NCBI RefSeq assembly: GCF_900460525.1
Contig: NZ_UHIY01000001.1
Coordinates: forward strand, 2,852,001-2,916,000
Reading direction: 5' to 3'
Length of the DNA stretch: 64,000 nt
DNA from: Yersinia kristensenii
Lineage (GTDB): Bacteria; Pseudomonadota; Gammaproteobacteria; Enterobacterales; Enterobacteriaceae
Notes under the pieces: generated by a model
Databases searched by the model: none
Told to the model about the DNA's origin: nothing
Seen by the model: only the letters and a program-made list of their open reading frames with translations
In this document: positions 46,319 through 55,719 of the stretch, in pieces
Numbering within the stretch: the first letter of the stretch is position 1
Layout: every line of letters begins with the position of its first letter
Program-made: the position numbers and the translations under genes

Positions 46319-48466
46319 TTAATTTACTTCGGCTTCTCGACGTAACCGCGCCTTCAACTGGCTATACTCTTGCTGCACGTAGTTTTCCGCCCAAGTTTGA
46401 TCCGCAATGGCCTCCAGTTTCACCGCACAATACTTATATTCCGGCGTCTTGGATATCGGGTCCAGATGGTCCAGTGTCAGTTCATTACAAGCACCAATCC
46501 ACCACTGATAAGTCATATATACCGCACCAACATTGATACGTTCACTGACTGATACACGAGTAATAACCTTACCGCGCCGCGATTCAACCCACACTAACTG
46601 TTGGTCTTGCAAGTGCATTTTATCAGCATCCTGCGGGCTGATTTGCACATAACCCGGTTCGTCGGCCAGTGTCTGTAATGCAGAGCAATTACCGGTCATT
46701 GAGCGGCAGGAGTAGTGGCCGACCTCACGTACGGTACACAGCACCAGCGGATAGTTCTCATCTACCAGTTCCATTGGCGCACGCCATTCACTGGCAAATA
46801 ACAATCCTTTACCGCCAGGGCGGTCGAATTTATTACCGGCATATAACCACGGCGTACCGGGGCTGTCTTCAGTGGTACAAGGCCATGGAATATAGCCTAA
46901 ACCAGCCATTTTTTCGTAAGTTGCGCCGTAATACAGTGGGCATAGCTCGCGCAGTTCGTCCCAAATCTCTTTCGTATTGTTGTATTTCATCGGATAGCCG
47001 AGGGCCGTAGCCATTAGGCTGATAATTTCCCAATCCGGTTTGACGTCACCTTGGGGTTCTACTGCTTTTTCAAAGCGTTGGAAACCACGGTCGGCGGCAG
47101 AATAAACGCCTTCATGTTCACCCCACGATGTTGCAGGGAAAATGACGTCCGCTTCGGCGGCCGTTTTCGTCATAAAGATGTCCTGCACAATCAGTAATTC
47201 CAATTCGCTGAAGGCTTCGCGCATCATCGAAAGGTCGGGTTCAGTTTGCAGCGGATCTTCACCCATCACATAGTTGGCTTTGATTTTTCCTTCTTTAACC
47301 TTGTGCGGAACATCGGTCAGCGAGTAACCAATTTTGTTGGAAAGCGAAGGAACTCCCCAGGCTTTGGCAAATTTTTCCAGTGTCGCTGGGTCAGTAACGG
47401 CTTGATAACCGGGGTACATATTGGGCAATGCACCCATATCGCAGGCACCTTGCACGTTATTTTGCCCACGCACTGGGCCAACACCTACATTCGGACGGCC
47501 TAAGTTGCCCGTCAGTAATGCCAATCCAGATAATCCCTTAACAACATCGACGCCCTGACCCCATTGGGTGACTCCCATGCCCCACAAAATGGTGGCAGAG
47601 GGCGCGGCTGCATAGATGCGCATTGCTGCGCGGATGCTTTGTGCTGGCAAGCCAGTGATGCTTTCGACATATTCCGGCGTGTATTTGGCGACAATTTCGC
47701 GATATTCATCAAAACCTTCGGTATAACGCGAAACATAGTCTTTATCATATAGTTCTTCAGTTATCAGCACATTGGCGAATGCATTTACCAGCGCCATATT
47801 GGAGCCGTTTTTCAATGGCAGCCACAGGTCGGCAATACGCGCGGTTTCAATATGGCGAGGATCGCAAACAATGACTTTAGCGCCTTTTTCTTTGGCTTTG
47901 AGAATGCGGCGGGCCACGATAGGGTGAGAATCCGCGGCGTTATAGCCAAACACTAAAATGCATTTGGTATCTTCAATCTCGCAGATGGAATTACTCATCG
48001 CGCCGTTACCCAGCGTGACTTGCAGACCCGCCACTGATGGGCCGTGACACACGCGAGCACAGCAGTCAATGTTGTTGCTGCCAGTGACGGCGCGGGCAAA
48101 TTTTTGCATCACATAGTTGGTTTCATTGCCCGGCCCGCGGGAAGAACCGGTGTGCATAATGGCTTCTGGGCCATATTTTTCTTTAATCGCGCGCAATTTA
48201 CTGCTGGCGAACTCGATAGCTTCATCCCAGGAAACGGCTTCCAGCTTGCCGCCTTTTTGACGACGAATCATCGGTTGTTTTAAGCGCGGCGTCAGTAGCT
48301 TAGTATCATTGAGAAAATCCCAACCATAATAGCCTTTCAGGCAAAGTTCGCCTTGGTTGGTGACGCCATTTGCCCCTTCCGCGCCGACAACTTTGCCGTT
48401 TTCGACCAGTAAATTTATTTTGCAGCCGGAGCCGCAATAAGGGCAGACAGTGAGTGCCTTGTGCAT
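46319..48466 (-). CDS. fdhF: Formate dehydrogenase H (molybdenum, cysteine form)
   Basis: A 715-residue molybdopterin oxidoreductase, the length of E. coli FdhF. The N-terminal 4Fe-4S cluster is C8, C11, C15 and C42 (CPYCGSGC, ELCLKG), with Lys44 for electron transfer. The active-site motif is CCARVCHGPSVAG, in which residue 140 is Cys (TGT at 48047-48049); E. coli has selenocysteine there. His141 and the conserved Arg in GVGPVRGQNNVQG are present. It oxidises formate to CO2 and passes electrons through HydN-like and Hyf ferredoxin subunits to hydrogenase-4. It follows hydN by 28 bases. Mo cofactor depends on moeA/moeB. A Cys enzyme should be slower but selenium-independent. Confidence 0.95.
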   Translation of the reverse strand: MHKALTVCPYCGSGCKINLLVENGKVVGAEGANGVTNQGELCLKGYYGWDFLNDTKLLTPRLKQPMIRRQKGGKLEAVSWDEAIEFASSKLRAIKEKYGPEAIMHTGSSRGPGNETNYVMQKFARAVTGSNNIDCCARVCHGPSVAGLQVTLGNGAMSNSICEIEDTKCILVFGYNAADSHPIVARRILKAKEKGAKVIVCDPRHIETARIADLWLPLKNGSNMALVNAFANVLITEELYDKDYVSRYTEGFDEYREIVAKYTPEYVESITGLPAQSIRAAMRIYAAAPSATILWGMGVTQWGQGVDVVKGLSGLALLTGNLGRPNVGVGPVRGQNNVQGACDMGALPNMYPGYQAVTDPATLEKFAKAWGVPSLSNKIGYSLTDVPHKVKEGKIKANYVMGEDPLQTEPDLSMMREAFSELELLIVQDIFMTKTAAEADVIFPATSWGEHEGVYSAADRGFQRFEKAVEPQGDVKPDWEIISLMATALGYPMKYNNTKEIWDELRELCPLYYGATYEKMAGLGYIPWPCTTEDSPGTPWLYAGNKFDRPGGKGLLFASEWRAPMELVDENYPLVLCTVREVGHYSCRSMTGNCSALQTLADEPGYVQISPQDADKMHLQDQQLVWVESRRGKVITRVSVSERINVGAVYMTYQWWIGACNELTLDHLDPISKTPEYKYCAVKLEAIADQTWAENYVQQEYSQLKARLRREAEVN

Positions 48467-48494
48467 TTTTTCATCTCCTTGGCTTTTAGGCTGA

Positions 48495-49037
48495 CTAAAA
48501 GTTCATCTCGTTGGCTTCATCCAATGCAGCACGCATCTGTTTCTTGCGTAGCATGGCTTGCAGAGTGTCACGGCCAATCAGGTGTAGCGCCTGAGTGGGA
48601 CACACTGAGATACAGGCTGGGCCGGCGGCGCGACCTTCACATAAATCACACTTTTGAGCTTCAGCTTTCAGGCAAAAGCCCTGCGAGAGGCCGTTGAACA
48701 TCACTTCGACCTGTTTGGTCACCACATTCATGGCACCGTAAGGGCAAGCAACGACGCAGGTTTTGCAGCCAATGCATTTTTCTTGCAACACCTGAATGCT
48801 GTCTGCTGCCCGCACAATCGCGCCGTTCGGACAAACATTGGCACAAGGTGCATCTTCACAGTGGCGGCACATAATGGTGGTACTGACATTCATTCCTTTG
48901 ACCACTTTCAACCGGGGGGCGAAATTGGCTTTGGTCAGGGTGTCCAGTTTGCCGCCATTGTGTGCCAGCACGCAGGCAACCTCACAGGTGCGGCAGCCAA
49001 TACACTTTTTTGGATCGGCGATGATGAACCGGTTCAT
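48495..49037 (-). CDS. hydN: Electron-transfer ferredoxin HydN
   Basis: A 180-residue four-cluster ferredoxin. It has cysteine groups CIGCRTCEVAC, CRHCEDAPCANVCP, CIGCKTCVVACPYG and CDLCEGRAAGPACISVCP, which bind four 4Fe-4S clusters. It resembles E. coli HydN (175 aa) and the HycB/HyfA subunits. It supports electron flow from FdhF to the hydrogenase. ATG 49037 starts MNRFIIADPKKCIGC and has AAGGAGAG before it; 23 upstream in-frame codons lie in the ERIC element and are not coding. First gene of hydN-fdhF. Confidence 0.93.
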   Translation of the reverse strand: MNRFIIADPKKCIGCRTCEVACVLAHNGGKLDTLTKANFAPRLKVVKGMNVSTTIMCRHCEDAPCANVCPNGAIVRAADSIQVLQEKCIGCKTCVVACPYGAMNVVTKQVEVMFNGLSQGFCLKAEAQKCDLCEGRAAGPACISVCPTQALHLIGRDTLQAMLRKKQMRAALDEANEMNF

Positions 49038-49057
49038 TGCTTTCTCTCCTTCCCCTT

Positions 49058-49175
49058 CATCTTTCAAGTTACAGATGTGTTGGCTACGCTTAATCACCCG
49101 AATCACTGACTTGAGTCAGCTCATCGGGATTCACTCCCTTGCCGCCTTCCTGCAACTTGAAAGCTATTGGGCATA
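49058..49175. repeat. ERIC-type palindromic repeat in the hydN leader
   Basis: An element of about 118 bp with ends CTTTCAAGTTACAG and CTGCAACTTGAAAG as inverted repeats. Its core CCCGAATCACTGACTTGAGTCAGCTCATCGGG is the ERIC/IRU-like palindrome. It lies between the sigma-54 promoter at 49238-49253 and the hydN start, so it is transcribed as part of the hydN-fdhF mRNA. Confidence 0.85.
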
Positions 49176-49237
49176 AATTGAGTGGTTCTGGCAGATTCAC
49201 GTTTTGATCAGTCAATCTGGCTCATTACCATACATAT

Positions 49238-49253
49238 TGCATGGTTTATGCCA
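49238..49253 (-). promoter_or_regulatory. Sigma-54 promoter of hydN-fdhF
   Basis: On the minus strand TGGCATAAACCATGCA has GG-N10-GC spacing and matches TGGCAC-N5-TTGCA in 14 of the defined positions less two. Start of transcription would be near 49226, giving a leader of about 190 bases. Confidence 0.78.
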
Positions 49254-49342
49254 AGTTGAAGATATTGGGTGGGAGTTAATCAATCTAATTGTTTTAAAAG
49301 GATTTATTGGTTTTTGTTGAGGGAGGACAACGGATTAAAAAC

Positions 49343-49374
49343 TGTCGGCAGATGTGACGTCGGCAAATTTGACG
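49343..49374. promoter_or_regulatory. Putative FhlA/HyfR enhancer sites for hydN-fdhF
   Basis: Two overlapping copies of the same pattern: TGTCG-N7-TGACG at 49343-49359 and CGTCG-N7-TGACG at 49358-49374. An identical pattern occurs upstream of hyfA/hypA at 61039-61055. Distance to the -24 element is about 90-120 bp, normal for an enhancer. Confidence 0.65.
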
Positions 49375-49393
49375 ACATCACACCGTCACTCAA

Positions 49394-49867
49394 TTACAGG
49401 TGACTAAACCCGCCGTCACCCTGCCAATGGGGCAATTGCTGGTACACAATCTCGACAGCCTGTTTGACAATGTCGGTCATCGGGAAGTAGAACGCCACCA
49501 GGGTGGGCTGGATACCGACGAAGATAACTTCGCTGATATCTTCCTTGAGTTGATCAATCAGAAAATTGAGCGGTAAATTATGCGTGCTCATGATGAACAT
49601 CTCGGCAATTCGCTCCGGGTCAATAATACGAATCTCACCCGGCGGCAGTTCCATATCGGCGGCATCAACGATAATCAGGCGCTTGGGTTGCAAAGCACGG
49701 ACACGATGCACCACATTTTCCGGTGCTGAGCCGCCGTCGATAACTTGCCAGTCAGCTAAGGGTTGCTGGGTCATGCGCTCGGCTAGCAGCGGGCCGGCCC
49801 CGTCATCTCCCATCATGCTATTGCCGACGGTTAACACTAAATTTGTGATGGGATGTTGATGATTCAT
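49394..49867 (-). CDS. hycI: Hydrogenase maturation endopeptidase HycI
   Basis: A 157-residue protease of the HycI/HyaD family. It shares LTVGNSMMGDDGAGPLLAERM, VIDGGSAPENVV, LIIVDAADMELPPGEIRIIDP and STHNLPLNFLIDQLKEDI with E. coli HycI. Asp16-type, Asp62-type and His90-type residues bind the nickel of the immature large subunit. It removes the C-terminal tail of HyfG after metal insertion. It overlaps the hyfJ/hycH homologue by 4 bases at the end of the hyf operon. Confidence 0.93.
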   Translation of the reverse strand: MNHQHPITNLVLTVGNSMMGDDGAGPLLAERMTQQPLADWQVIDGGSAPENVVHRVRALQPKRLIIVDAADMELPPGEIRIIDPERIAEMFIMSTHNLPLNFLIDQLKEDISEVIFVGIQPTLVAFYFPMTDIVKQAVEIVYQQLPHWQGDGGFSHL

Positions 49868-50271
49868 GGGCGGCGTTTCACCATTAAGTAAATGGCCGGT
49901 TCCTGCTCAATATCGTACAGGGTTTGCAGCAGTTGTTGGCTCCATTGCGGATGCAGCGAAGCAGAGTCTTCAGCCAGTGGCGCAAAGGCTTGGGCCAGTA
50001 ATTGGGTATGTGTGCTATCGATGGTGATTTCACCAAATTTCAGCAAACCAGCCATTTTGCGGCGAGCTTCACCTTCGGGCAACTGACTGAACCACTGTTC
50101 ATACTCATTTAGCGGGCATTCCATAATGGCTTTTAAGCAATCAATGACACCGACATGGTGGCCAATAGCCAGCGAGTAATACATCACTTGCTGCGCTTGC
50201 TCGGGCATGTCCTCATCACTGTCGAGGAACTTCTGGTTCAGCACATAAAAAATGACTTTAGCGGTCATCAA
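49864..50271 (-). CDS. hyfJ: HyfJ/HycH-family hydrogenase assembly protein
   Basis: A 135-residue protein with the family blocks [40 protein letters not shown] and the ending [15 protein letters not shown]. HycH is thought to assist maturation of the large hydrogenase subunit; exact chemistry is unknown. It overlaps the hyfI end by 14 bases and hycI by 4, so it is translationally coupled to both. In E. coli this position is hyfJ. Confidence 0.9.
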   Translation of the reverse strand: MMTAKVIFYVLNQKFLDSDEDMPEQAQQVMYYSLAIGHHVGVIDCLKAIMECPLNEYEQWFSQLPEGEARRKMAGLLKFGEITIDSTHTQLLAQAFAPLAEDSASLHPQWSQQLLQTLYDIEQEPAIYLMVKRRP

Positions 50272-51064
50272 TACGTCCTCCCGCCAGTTGCAGCAGGGTT
50301 ATCTGTTGCAGGCTGGCAAATATCTCACTTAGGCGCGGATCATCTTGCTGGCGGAGATAATACTGGCAGCGCTGTTCCAGCCCTTGCAGCGGTTGATTGA
50401 CCAGCAGTGATAAGAAACTGTCGGTAATTTCTCGCCCCTGATGATAACCGGCCATGCGGCGGGCCTCGCGCTCTAACAATACTCGCAGCGTGAGTGGTGC
50501 ATCTGGGTGGATCAGTGCCACGCGTTCGTCGGCGGCTTCTTGGTGATCCTCAGCTTTGAGTTTTTGCTCCAGTAATCCCAGCGCCACTGCAAAGCCATAA
50601 ATAGTCGCGGCGGGAGTGGGAGGGCAGCCGGGGATATAAACATCAATCGGCACGATGGTGTCGCTGCCACCCCAGACACAATACAAATCGTGGAAGATGC
50701 CACCGCCGCAGCCACAAGCGCCATAAGAGACACAGATTTTAGGATCTGGGGCAGATTCATAAGCCCGTAAGGCCGGTGTCCGCATGGCGCGAGTGACTGC
50801 ACCGGTAAACAGTAAAATGTCGGCGTGACGGGGCGAGGCGACCACTTTGATACCAAAACGCTCGGTGTCGAATACCGGCGTAATCGAGGAGAAAATCTCG
50901 ATTTCACAGCCATTACAGCCGCCGCAGTCTACCCGATACACATATGCCGAGCGTTTGATATCTTTGAGTAATTTACTTTTTAACTGGGCGATAGAAGAGT
51001 CAAGTGCCACTGGCTGACTCACGTGATGCCCCCAGGCCGGTTTTAATGAATGTGGCTGGCTCAT
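50258..51064 (-). CDS. hyfI: Hydrogenase-4 small subunit HyfI (NuoB-like)
   Basis: A 268-residue subunit, a little longer than E. coli HyfI (252 aa). It holds the N2-like 4Fe-4S cluster: [14 protein letters not shown] near residue 47, [13 protein letters not shown] and YIPGCPPTP. It carries electrons to the NiFe site in HyfG. The C-terminal part after [20 protein letters not shown] extends with a helical region (about 165-265). It overlaps hyfH by 4 bases. Confidence 0.95.
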   Translation of the reverse strand: MSQPHSLKPAWGHHVSQPVALDSSIAQLKSKLLKDIKRSAYVYRVDCGGCNGCEIEIFSSITPVFDTERFGIKVVASPRHADILLFTGAVTRAMRTPALRAYESAPDPKICVSYGACGCGGGIFHDLYCVWGGSDTIVPIDVYIPGCPPTPAATIYGFAVALGLLEQKLKAEDHQEAADERVALIHPDAPLTLRVLLEREARRMAGYHQGREITDSFLSLLVNQPLQGLEQRCQYYLRQQDDPRLSEIFASLQQITLLQLAGGRIDDR

Positions 51065-51615
51065 GAGTTGATCCCCTCATTGCGGTGCTGATTGAGCATC
51101 ACATTATGCTGACTAACAATATTCTGTTTCCGTTTGCACTCCGGGCAGGTTTCAAAATGAGGCCGCTGTTGTTCGACATCTTCAGCGCTCATTCCGGAGT
51201 GAATCAGCAGCGCCATGACGTAATCGACCTCTTTTTTCGGGGCAAAGGGTTTCTGGCACTGCTGGCAATGGGCGAGAGTAAAACTGGCGCGCTGATATAA
51301 ATCGGCTTTATTGAACACGGCCAACTCAAATTCTTGCGATAACACAATGGCGCGAGTCGGGCAGACTTCCTCACAGCGGCCACAAAAAATGCAGCGCCCC
51401 AAGAACAGCTGCCATTGGCGAGTCCCCTTGATAATATCGGTTTCCATGGTCAGTGCATTGGCGGGGCAGGCCATAGTACAAGCCCCGCAGGCGATACACT
51501 GCTCAGCATCATATTGCGGCTTGCCACGGAATCCATGACTGACCTCAAGCGGCTTAAACGGGTATTTCACCGTGGTATCGCCGACTTTCAGGAGGGTTTT
51601 AAACAGTTTAAACAT
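51061..51615 (-). CDS. hyfH: Hydrogenase-4 ferredoxin subunit HyfH (NuoI-like)
   Basis: A 184-residue protein with two 4Fe-4S motifs: [12 protein letters not shown] near residue 38 and [12 protein letters not shown] near residue 73. A later CQQC...CPECKRK set may bind zinc or another metal. It resembles NuoI and E. coli HyfH (181 aa). It relays electrons between HyfA and HyfI on the cytoplasmic face. It lies 11 bases after hyfG. Confidence 0.94.
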   Translation of the reverse strand: MFKLFKTLLKVGDTTVKYPFKPLEVSHGFRGKPQYDAEQCIACGACTMACPANALTMETDIIKGTRQWQLFLGRCIFCGRCEEVCPTRAIVLSQEFELAVFNKADLYQRASFTLAHCQQCQKPFAPKKEVDYVMALLIHSGMSAEDVEQQRPHFETCPECKRKQNIVSQHNVMLNQHRNEGINS

Positions 51616-51626
51616 TCTTCATCCCT

Positions 51627-53420
51627 CTATTTGAGCGGCGAATGGGTGCGCTCAATGCCATAGCGTTCGATCTCTTTGTACGGCACGGTGACGGATTTTT
51701 GCTTGCGCACATCCACCAATGTCACCCGGTCGGTGCAGGAGTAGCAGGGATCGAGGCTGCCAATAATCAGCGGCGCGTCCGAAACTGTGTTGCCGCGCAG
51801 CATATAGCGCAGCACCGGCCAATTGGCGTAAGTGGCGGCACGGCAGCGCCAGCGGAACAGCTTTTGATTGTCGCCGGTCATGCTCCAGTGGACATCTTCA
51901 CCACGCGGGGCCTCTGAAAAACCGAGCGCAAATTTATACGGTTGATAGTGGACTTTCTCCTCCAGCAGCGGCCCGCCCGGCATATGGTTCAACCCGTATT
52001 CAATCATCACCAGCGAGTCGAAGAATTCTCGCACCCGCACCAGCAGGCGCGAATGCACGTCGCAGCCATCCAGACTAAACAGCTCTTTAGGGACATTGGC
52101 GTAGTTGGCATAAGGGTGGTCATGGCGCATATCGCGCGCATAGCCACTGGCACGGATCATCGGGCCGACCGGGCTGAAATCACGAGCGATTTTGCGATCC
52201 AGCAAGCCAACACCCACTGTGCGTTGCTCAATATTGGCGGTGCTCATCAGCATATCCACCAGCTCACTGATATCAGCGCGCATCTCTGAGACCAATTGCA
52301 GCGTTTTAATGCGGTCGGCTTTCAGAATATCGCGCCGCACCCCGCCAATCAGATTCAGACCATAGGTTTTACGTGCGCCGGTGAGCATCTCGGCGATGGT
52401 CATGGCTTTTTCGCGCACCCGGAAAAATTGCATAAAGCCGGTATCAAAGCCGACAAAGTGGCAGGACAAGCCGATATTGAGCAGATGACTGTGCAGCCGC
52501 TCCACTTCCAGCAAAATGGTGCGGATCATCTGCGCCCGTGGTGGCACGATAATGCCGAGCGCATTCTCAATTGACGAGGTATAAGCCACACTGTGGGTGA
52601 AGCCGCAAATACCGCAGATGCGATCCGAAAGAAAAGTGACGTCGTTGTAGCCCATGCGCGTTTCAGCCAGTTTTTCCATGCCGCGGTGGACATAAAACAG
52701 GCGATAATCAGCGTCGATAATGTCTTCGCCGTCGACGAACAGCCGAAAGTGACCCGGTTCATCGGAGGTAATATGCATCGGGCCGATAGGCACCACCCGG
52801 CTGCTGCTGCCCGCTTCGTTTTCAAACTGATAAGTTTCAGTGTTGCTGGTGGGCGTTGGGCGCTGGCGGTAATCCATGGTGTCTTTGCGCAGTGGATAGA
52901 GGTCGTCCGGCCAATCATCGGGCAGCACTAAGCGGCGTTCATCAGGCAAACCGACAGGTTGCAGGCCGTACATATCGCGCACTTCGCGCTCACCCCAGAC
53001 GGCTGCCGGAACTCGTGGTGTCACGGACGGGAACTCGGGCCGTTCGGGGCTAATCAGCGCTTTGACAATCACCCAGCACTTATCGCCATACTTTTTACCC
53101 GTATCAATGCCGTATTGTTCGCGGCCTTCCATTGACAGCACATAGTAGATGGCAAAATAGCCATTCAAACTGCGCTCGTCATTACCGAATAGCACTGACA
53201 GCCAACCACCTTGTTGATAATAAAGGTGTTCAACCACATCCGGCAGGCTGTTCAGCTTAATGGTAATCGTCAGTTGGTCTGGGGTTTGCCACTCTTCATC
53301 AAGGATTGCCGCTGGAAATTGTTCCCGCAGGCGGGCCACATAAACTGCGCCCAGTTTTTCACCGCTATGTGGCGGTTGCCCTGAAACCGGAATGGCTGAA
53401 ATAGGGGTTTCGTGAGTCAC
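51627..53420 (-). CDS. hyfG: Hydrogenase-4 large subunit HyfG (NiFe, NuoCD fusion)
   Basis: A 597-residue fusion of a NuoC-like N-terminus (about 20-180) and a NuoD-like NiFe domain. Nickel-iron ligands are in RICGICGFTH (C269, C272) and DPCYSCTDR (C559, C562). A 32-residue tail follows Arg565 and should be removed by HycI. Start GTG 53420 is one base beyond the hyfF stop, follows AGGAG, and fits the E. coli N-terminus; a longer frame overlaps hyfF. Compared from memory with E. coli HyfG (555 aa), it has an insertion at about 100-113 and a longer N-terminus. It reduces protons to hydrogen. Confidence 0.95.
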   Translation of the reverse strand: MTHETPISAIPVSGQPPHSGEKLGAVYVARLREQFPAAILDEEWQTPDQLTITIKLNSLPDVVEHLYYQQGGWLSVLFGNDERSLNGYFAIYYVLSMEGREQYGIDTGKKYGDKCWVIVKALISPERPEFPSVTPRVPAAVWGEREVRDMYGLQPVGLPDERRLVLPDDWPDDLYPLRKDTMDYRQRPTPTSNTETYQFENEAGSSSRVVPIGPMHITSDEPGHFRLFVDGEDIIDADYRLFYVHRGMEKLAETRMGYNDVTFLSDRICGICGFTHSVAYTSSIENALGIIVPPRAQMIRTILLEVERLHSHLLNIGLSCHFVGFDTGFMQFFRVREKAMTIAEMLTGARKTYGLNLIGGVRRDILKADRIKTLQLVSEMRADISELVDMLMSTANIEQRTVGVGLLDRKIARDFSPVGPMIRASGYARDMRHDHPYANYANVPKELFSLDGCDVHSRLLVRVREFFDSLVMIEYGLNHMPGGPLLEEKVHYQPYKFALGFSEAPRGEDVHWSMTGDNQKLFRWRCRAATYANWPVLRYMLRGNTVSDAPLIIGSLDPCYSCTDRVTLVDVRKQKSVTVPYKEIERYGIERTHSPLK

Positions 53421-53421
53421 G

Positions 53422-55053
53422 TTACATCTCCTGACGAGTCGGGGTGAGTTGTACAACGGTATGGTTTTGTGCAACGGATGGAATGGGCGGAGTTATCACT
53501 TGTGGTGGAGATATCTGTTGCCACGGCAATATAAAGGGCTGCTGGGCGGGGTCACGACTGTCATTATTAAGGACAATCTGCGCCGCATCAGTCAGTAAGC
53601 GAGTGACTGGCGCGGGAATATGCACCCCAAGCAACAGCATCAGCAGCAATAAAATGGCCATCGGCGCAGTGGTCAGAATCCCCAACTCCCCTTTGCTCAC
53701 GGCTTCCGGTGGGGTGCCCAGCACAGTGCTGGCTATCATGCGCACCAATCCAGCCAGTACCAGTGTTAGCAGCAATAGCAAGATAATCACTAAGGTGATA
53801 TGACCGGCTTTAATCGCGGCAGCGACCACCATAAACTCACTGATGAACACATTAAAAGGTGGCATCCCGGCGAGCGCCAATGCCCCACCAGCCAGCATCA
53901 CCGCCGTGAGCGGAGCGACGCGGATAATGCCCTTGATAGCGCCCATATCTCGCGTGCCGTATTTCAGTAGCACATTACCGGAACCGCAGAACAGTAAGGT
54001 TTTTGCCAGACTGTGATTCATGGTGTGGAACAGTGCGGCCAGCACACCCAATGGGCCGCCAATACCCAATGCCACGGCGATCAAGCCCATGTTTTCTACA
54101 CTGGAATAGGCCAACAACCGTTTCATATCGCGCTGCGCCAGAATAAAGAAGGCGGAAACGGCAACCGACATCATGCCGAACACCAATAGCAACATTTGTG
54201 GGAAATGCGGCCCGATAGCGGCGCTGATAATGATGTAATAGCGAATGATCACCAGCAGCGCGCAGTTGAGTAATACCGCAGATAACAAGGCGCTGGTCGG
54301 GCTGGGGGCTTCGCTGTGGGCATCCGGCAGCCAGGAGTGCATTGGGAACAGGCCGGTTTTGGTGCCAAAGCCAATCAGGATAAAGACAAATGCCAAGTGC
54401 ATCAGGCTAGGATCCAGCTCTTTGGCATGTTCGGCGACCGCCGTCCAGAAAATCGCACTGCTGGGGTCCGCCAGTACATTGGCCGCATTGGCATACACCA
54501 ACACCGTGCCGTACAGCCCGAATGCCACCCCCACGGTACAGATGATAATGTACTTCCACGCCGCCTCCAGTGAGGAGCGCTGGCCGTACAATCCCACCAG
54601 AAAGGCCGAGCTGAGAGTGGTGGCTTCAATGCCGACCCACATCAGAATCAGGTTATTGCTGGTCACCACCAACAGCATGGTGAAGAGGAACAGATGGAAA
54701 AAGCCGTAATAATTGCATAGCGTGCTGACGGTGATTTCGCCATTATTCACTTCATGGCGCATATAGCCGAGGGAGTAAAGGCCAGTGATAAAACCAATAA
54801 CCCCCAGAATAACGAGGAACAGCGCACTGAGGCTGTCAATATGCAGCCAGTGGTGAGCCGCCAGAATTTCCCCACCTACGGCCACCCGGCACACCACCGT
54901 CAAGGCCACTATCAGCAGTAAACTGATGCCCACAAAATGTACCCAGGTGGTTGCCATGCGGGCAGCACGGCCCAAAGCCCGGCAAGCAAATGCCAGCAGT
55001 GAGGTTATTAGAGGTATCGCCAGCAGTAACAGCAGCAGGTCAGTATGACTCAT
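53422..55053 (-). CDS. hyfF: Hydrogenase-4 membrane subunit HyfF (antiporter-like)
   Basis: A 543-residue, about 14-helix protein of the NuoL/M/N-MrpD family. It has [20 protein letters not shown] with the conserved helix Glu, [33 protein letters not shown] and [15 protein letters not shown]. These carry the Lys/Glu/His residues of proton channels. Its extra C-terminal tail (about 490-543) is Pro/Gln rich. It is one of three antiporter-like subunits (B, D, F), which marks hydrogenase-4 rather than hydrogenase-3. Adjacent genes are 4 bases away (hyfE) and 1 base (hyfG). Confidence 0.94.
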   Translation of the reverse strand: MSHTDLLLLLLAIPLITSLLAFACRALGRAARMATTWVHFVGISLLLIVALTVVCRVAVGGEILAAHHWLHIDSLSALFLVILGVIGFITGLYSLGYMRHEVNNGEITVSTLCNYYGFFHLFLFTMLLVVTSNNLILMWVGIEATTLSSAFLVGLYGQRSSLEAAWKYIIICTVGVAFGLYGTVLVYANAANVLADPSSAIFWTAVAEHAKELDPSLMHLAFVFILIGFGTKTGLFPMHSWLPDAHSEAPSPTSALLSAVLLNCALLVIIRYYIIISAAIGPHFPQMLLLVFGMMSVAVSAFFILAQRDMKRLLAYSSVENMGLIAVALGIGGPLGVLAALFHTMNHSLAKTLLFCGSGNVLLKYGTRDMGAIKGIIRVAPLTAVMLAGGALALAGMPPFNVFISEFMVVAAAIKAGHITLVIILLLLLTLVLAGLVRMIASTVLGTPPEAVSKGELGILTTAPMAILLLLMLLLGVHIPAPVTRLLTDAAQIVLNNDSRDPAQQPFILPWQQISPPQVITPPIPSVAQNHTVVQLTPTRQEM

Positions 55054-55057
55054 TTCA

Positions 55058-55708
55058 TTACCCCTTTAGCGCCGTCAGTTGTTTAACATCCAGCGTGTGC
55101 AGCGTGCGGTAAATTTTGCGCGCCATTAACGTCATCACAATCACCGCAAAGATGGCATCGGTAGCCACGCCAATCTCGACCAACTCCGGTGCGCGGAAAG
55201 CCAGCAGTGCCAGCATCAGGTGAGCGCCATTTTCCATCAGACAGTAGCCGAAGATGTTTTTCAGAATATTGCGCTGGGTGACGATACACAGCAGGCCAAT
55301 CAGGAAGTGCCCAAGTGACACCGCCAGCGCCGGTTTCAGCGCACTGACCATCGGCAATTGCACCGGCTCGACCACGAAGTAGCTCAGTAAAATGATAATG
55401 GCGGCGATAAATATCAGACTGGCAGTCCCTATCACACCGCCGTTGGCTTTGGGGTCTTCCATCTGGCGAAAGGCGCGGTACATGATCCATGGCACCAGGA
55501 TCACCTTGGTGATAAAGGCGGTCAGCGACCACATATAGAGTTCGTGAGCACCGAGTGTTTCGGCCAGCACCAAGAAAATCAGCACCAAAACCAGTGATTG
55601 CACCGCATAAAACAGCGCCGAGGTGGCGGGCTTCTTCACGATAATTACCAGCAGCGAGGTAATAATCAGCAGCCCTGCAAGATTGTTGACAAGAAGTGTT
55701 CCGGTCAT
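55058..55708 (-). CDS. hyfE: Hydrogenase-4 membrane subunit HyfE (NuoK-like)
   Basis: A 216-residue membrane protein (E. coli HyfE 216) with about seven helices. NuoK-like features are the [22 protein letters not shown] stretch with two helix carboxylates and [17 protein letters not shown]. The C-terminal [20 protein letters not shown] is family-specific. It lies between hyfD and hyfF with gaps of 11 and 4 bases. Confidence 0.93.
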   Translation of the reverse strand: MTGTLLVNNLAGLLIITSLLVIIVKKPATSALFYAVQSLVLVLIFLVLAETLGAHELYMWSLTAFITKVILVPWIMYRAFRQMEDPKANGGVIGTASLIFIAAIIILLSYFVVEPVQLPMVSALKPALAVSLGHFLIGLLCIVTQRNILKNIFGYCLMENGAHLMLALLAFRAPELVEIGVATDAIFAVIVMTLMARKIYRTLHTLDVKQLTALKG

Positions 55709-55719
55709 TATTTACTCCC

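Noticed and set aside
47564..48697. Several + strand ORFs opposite fdhF and hydN
   Set aside because: They are shadows of strongly conserved minus-strand genes.
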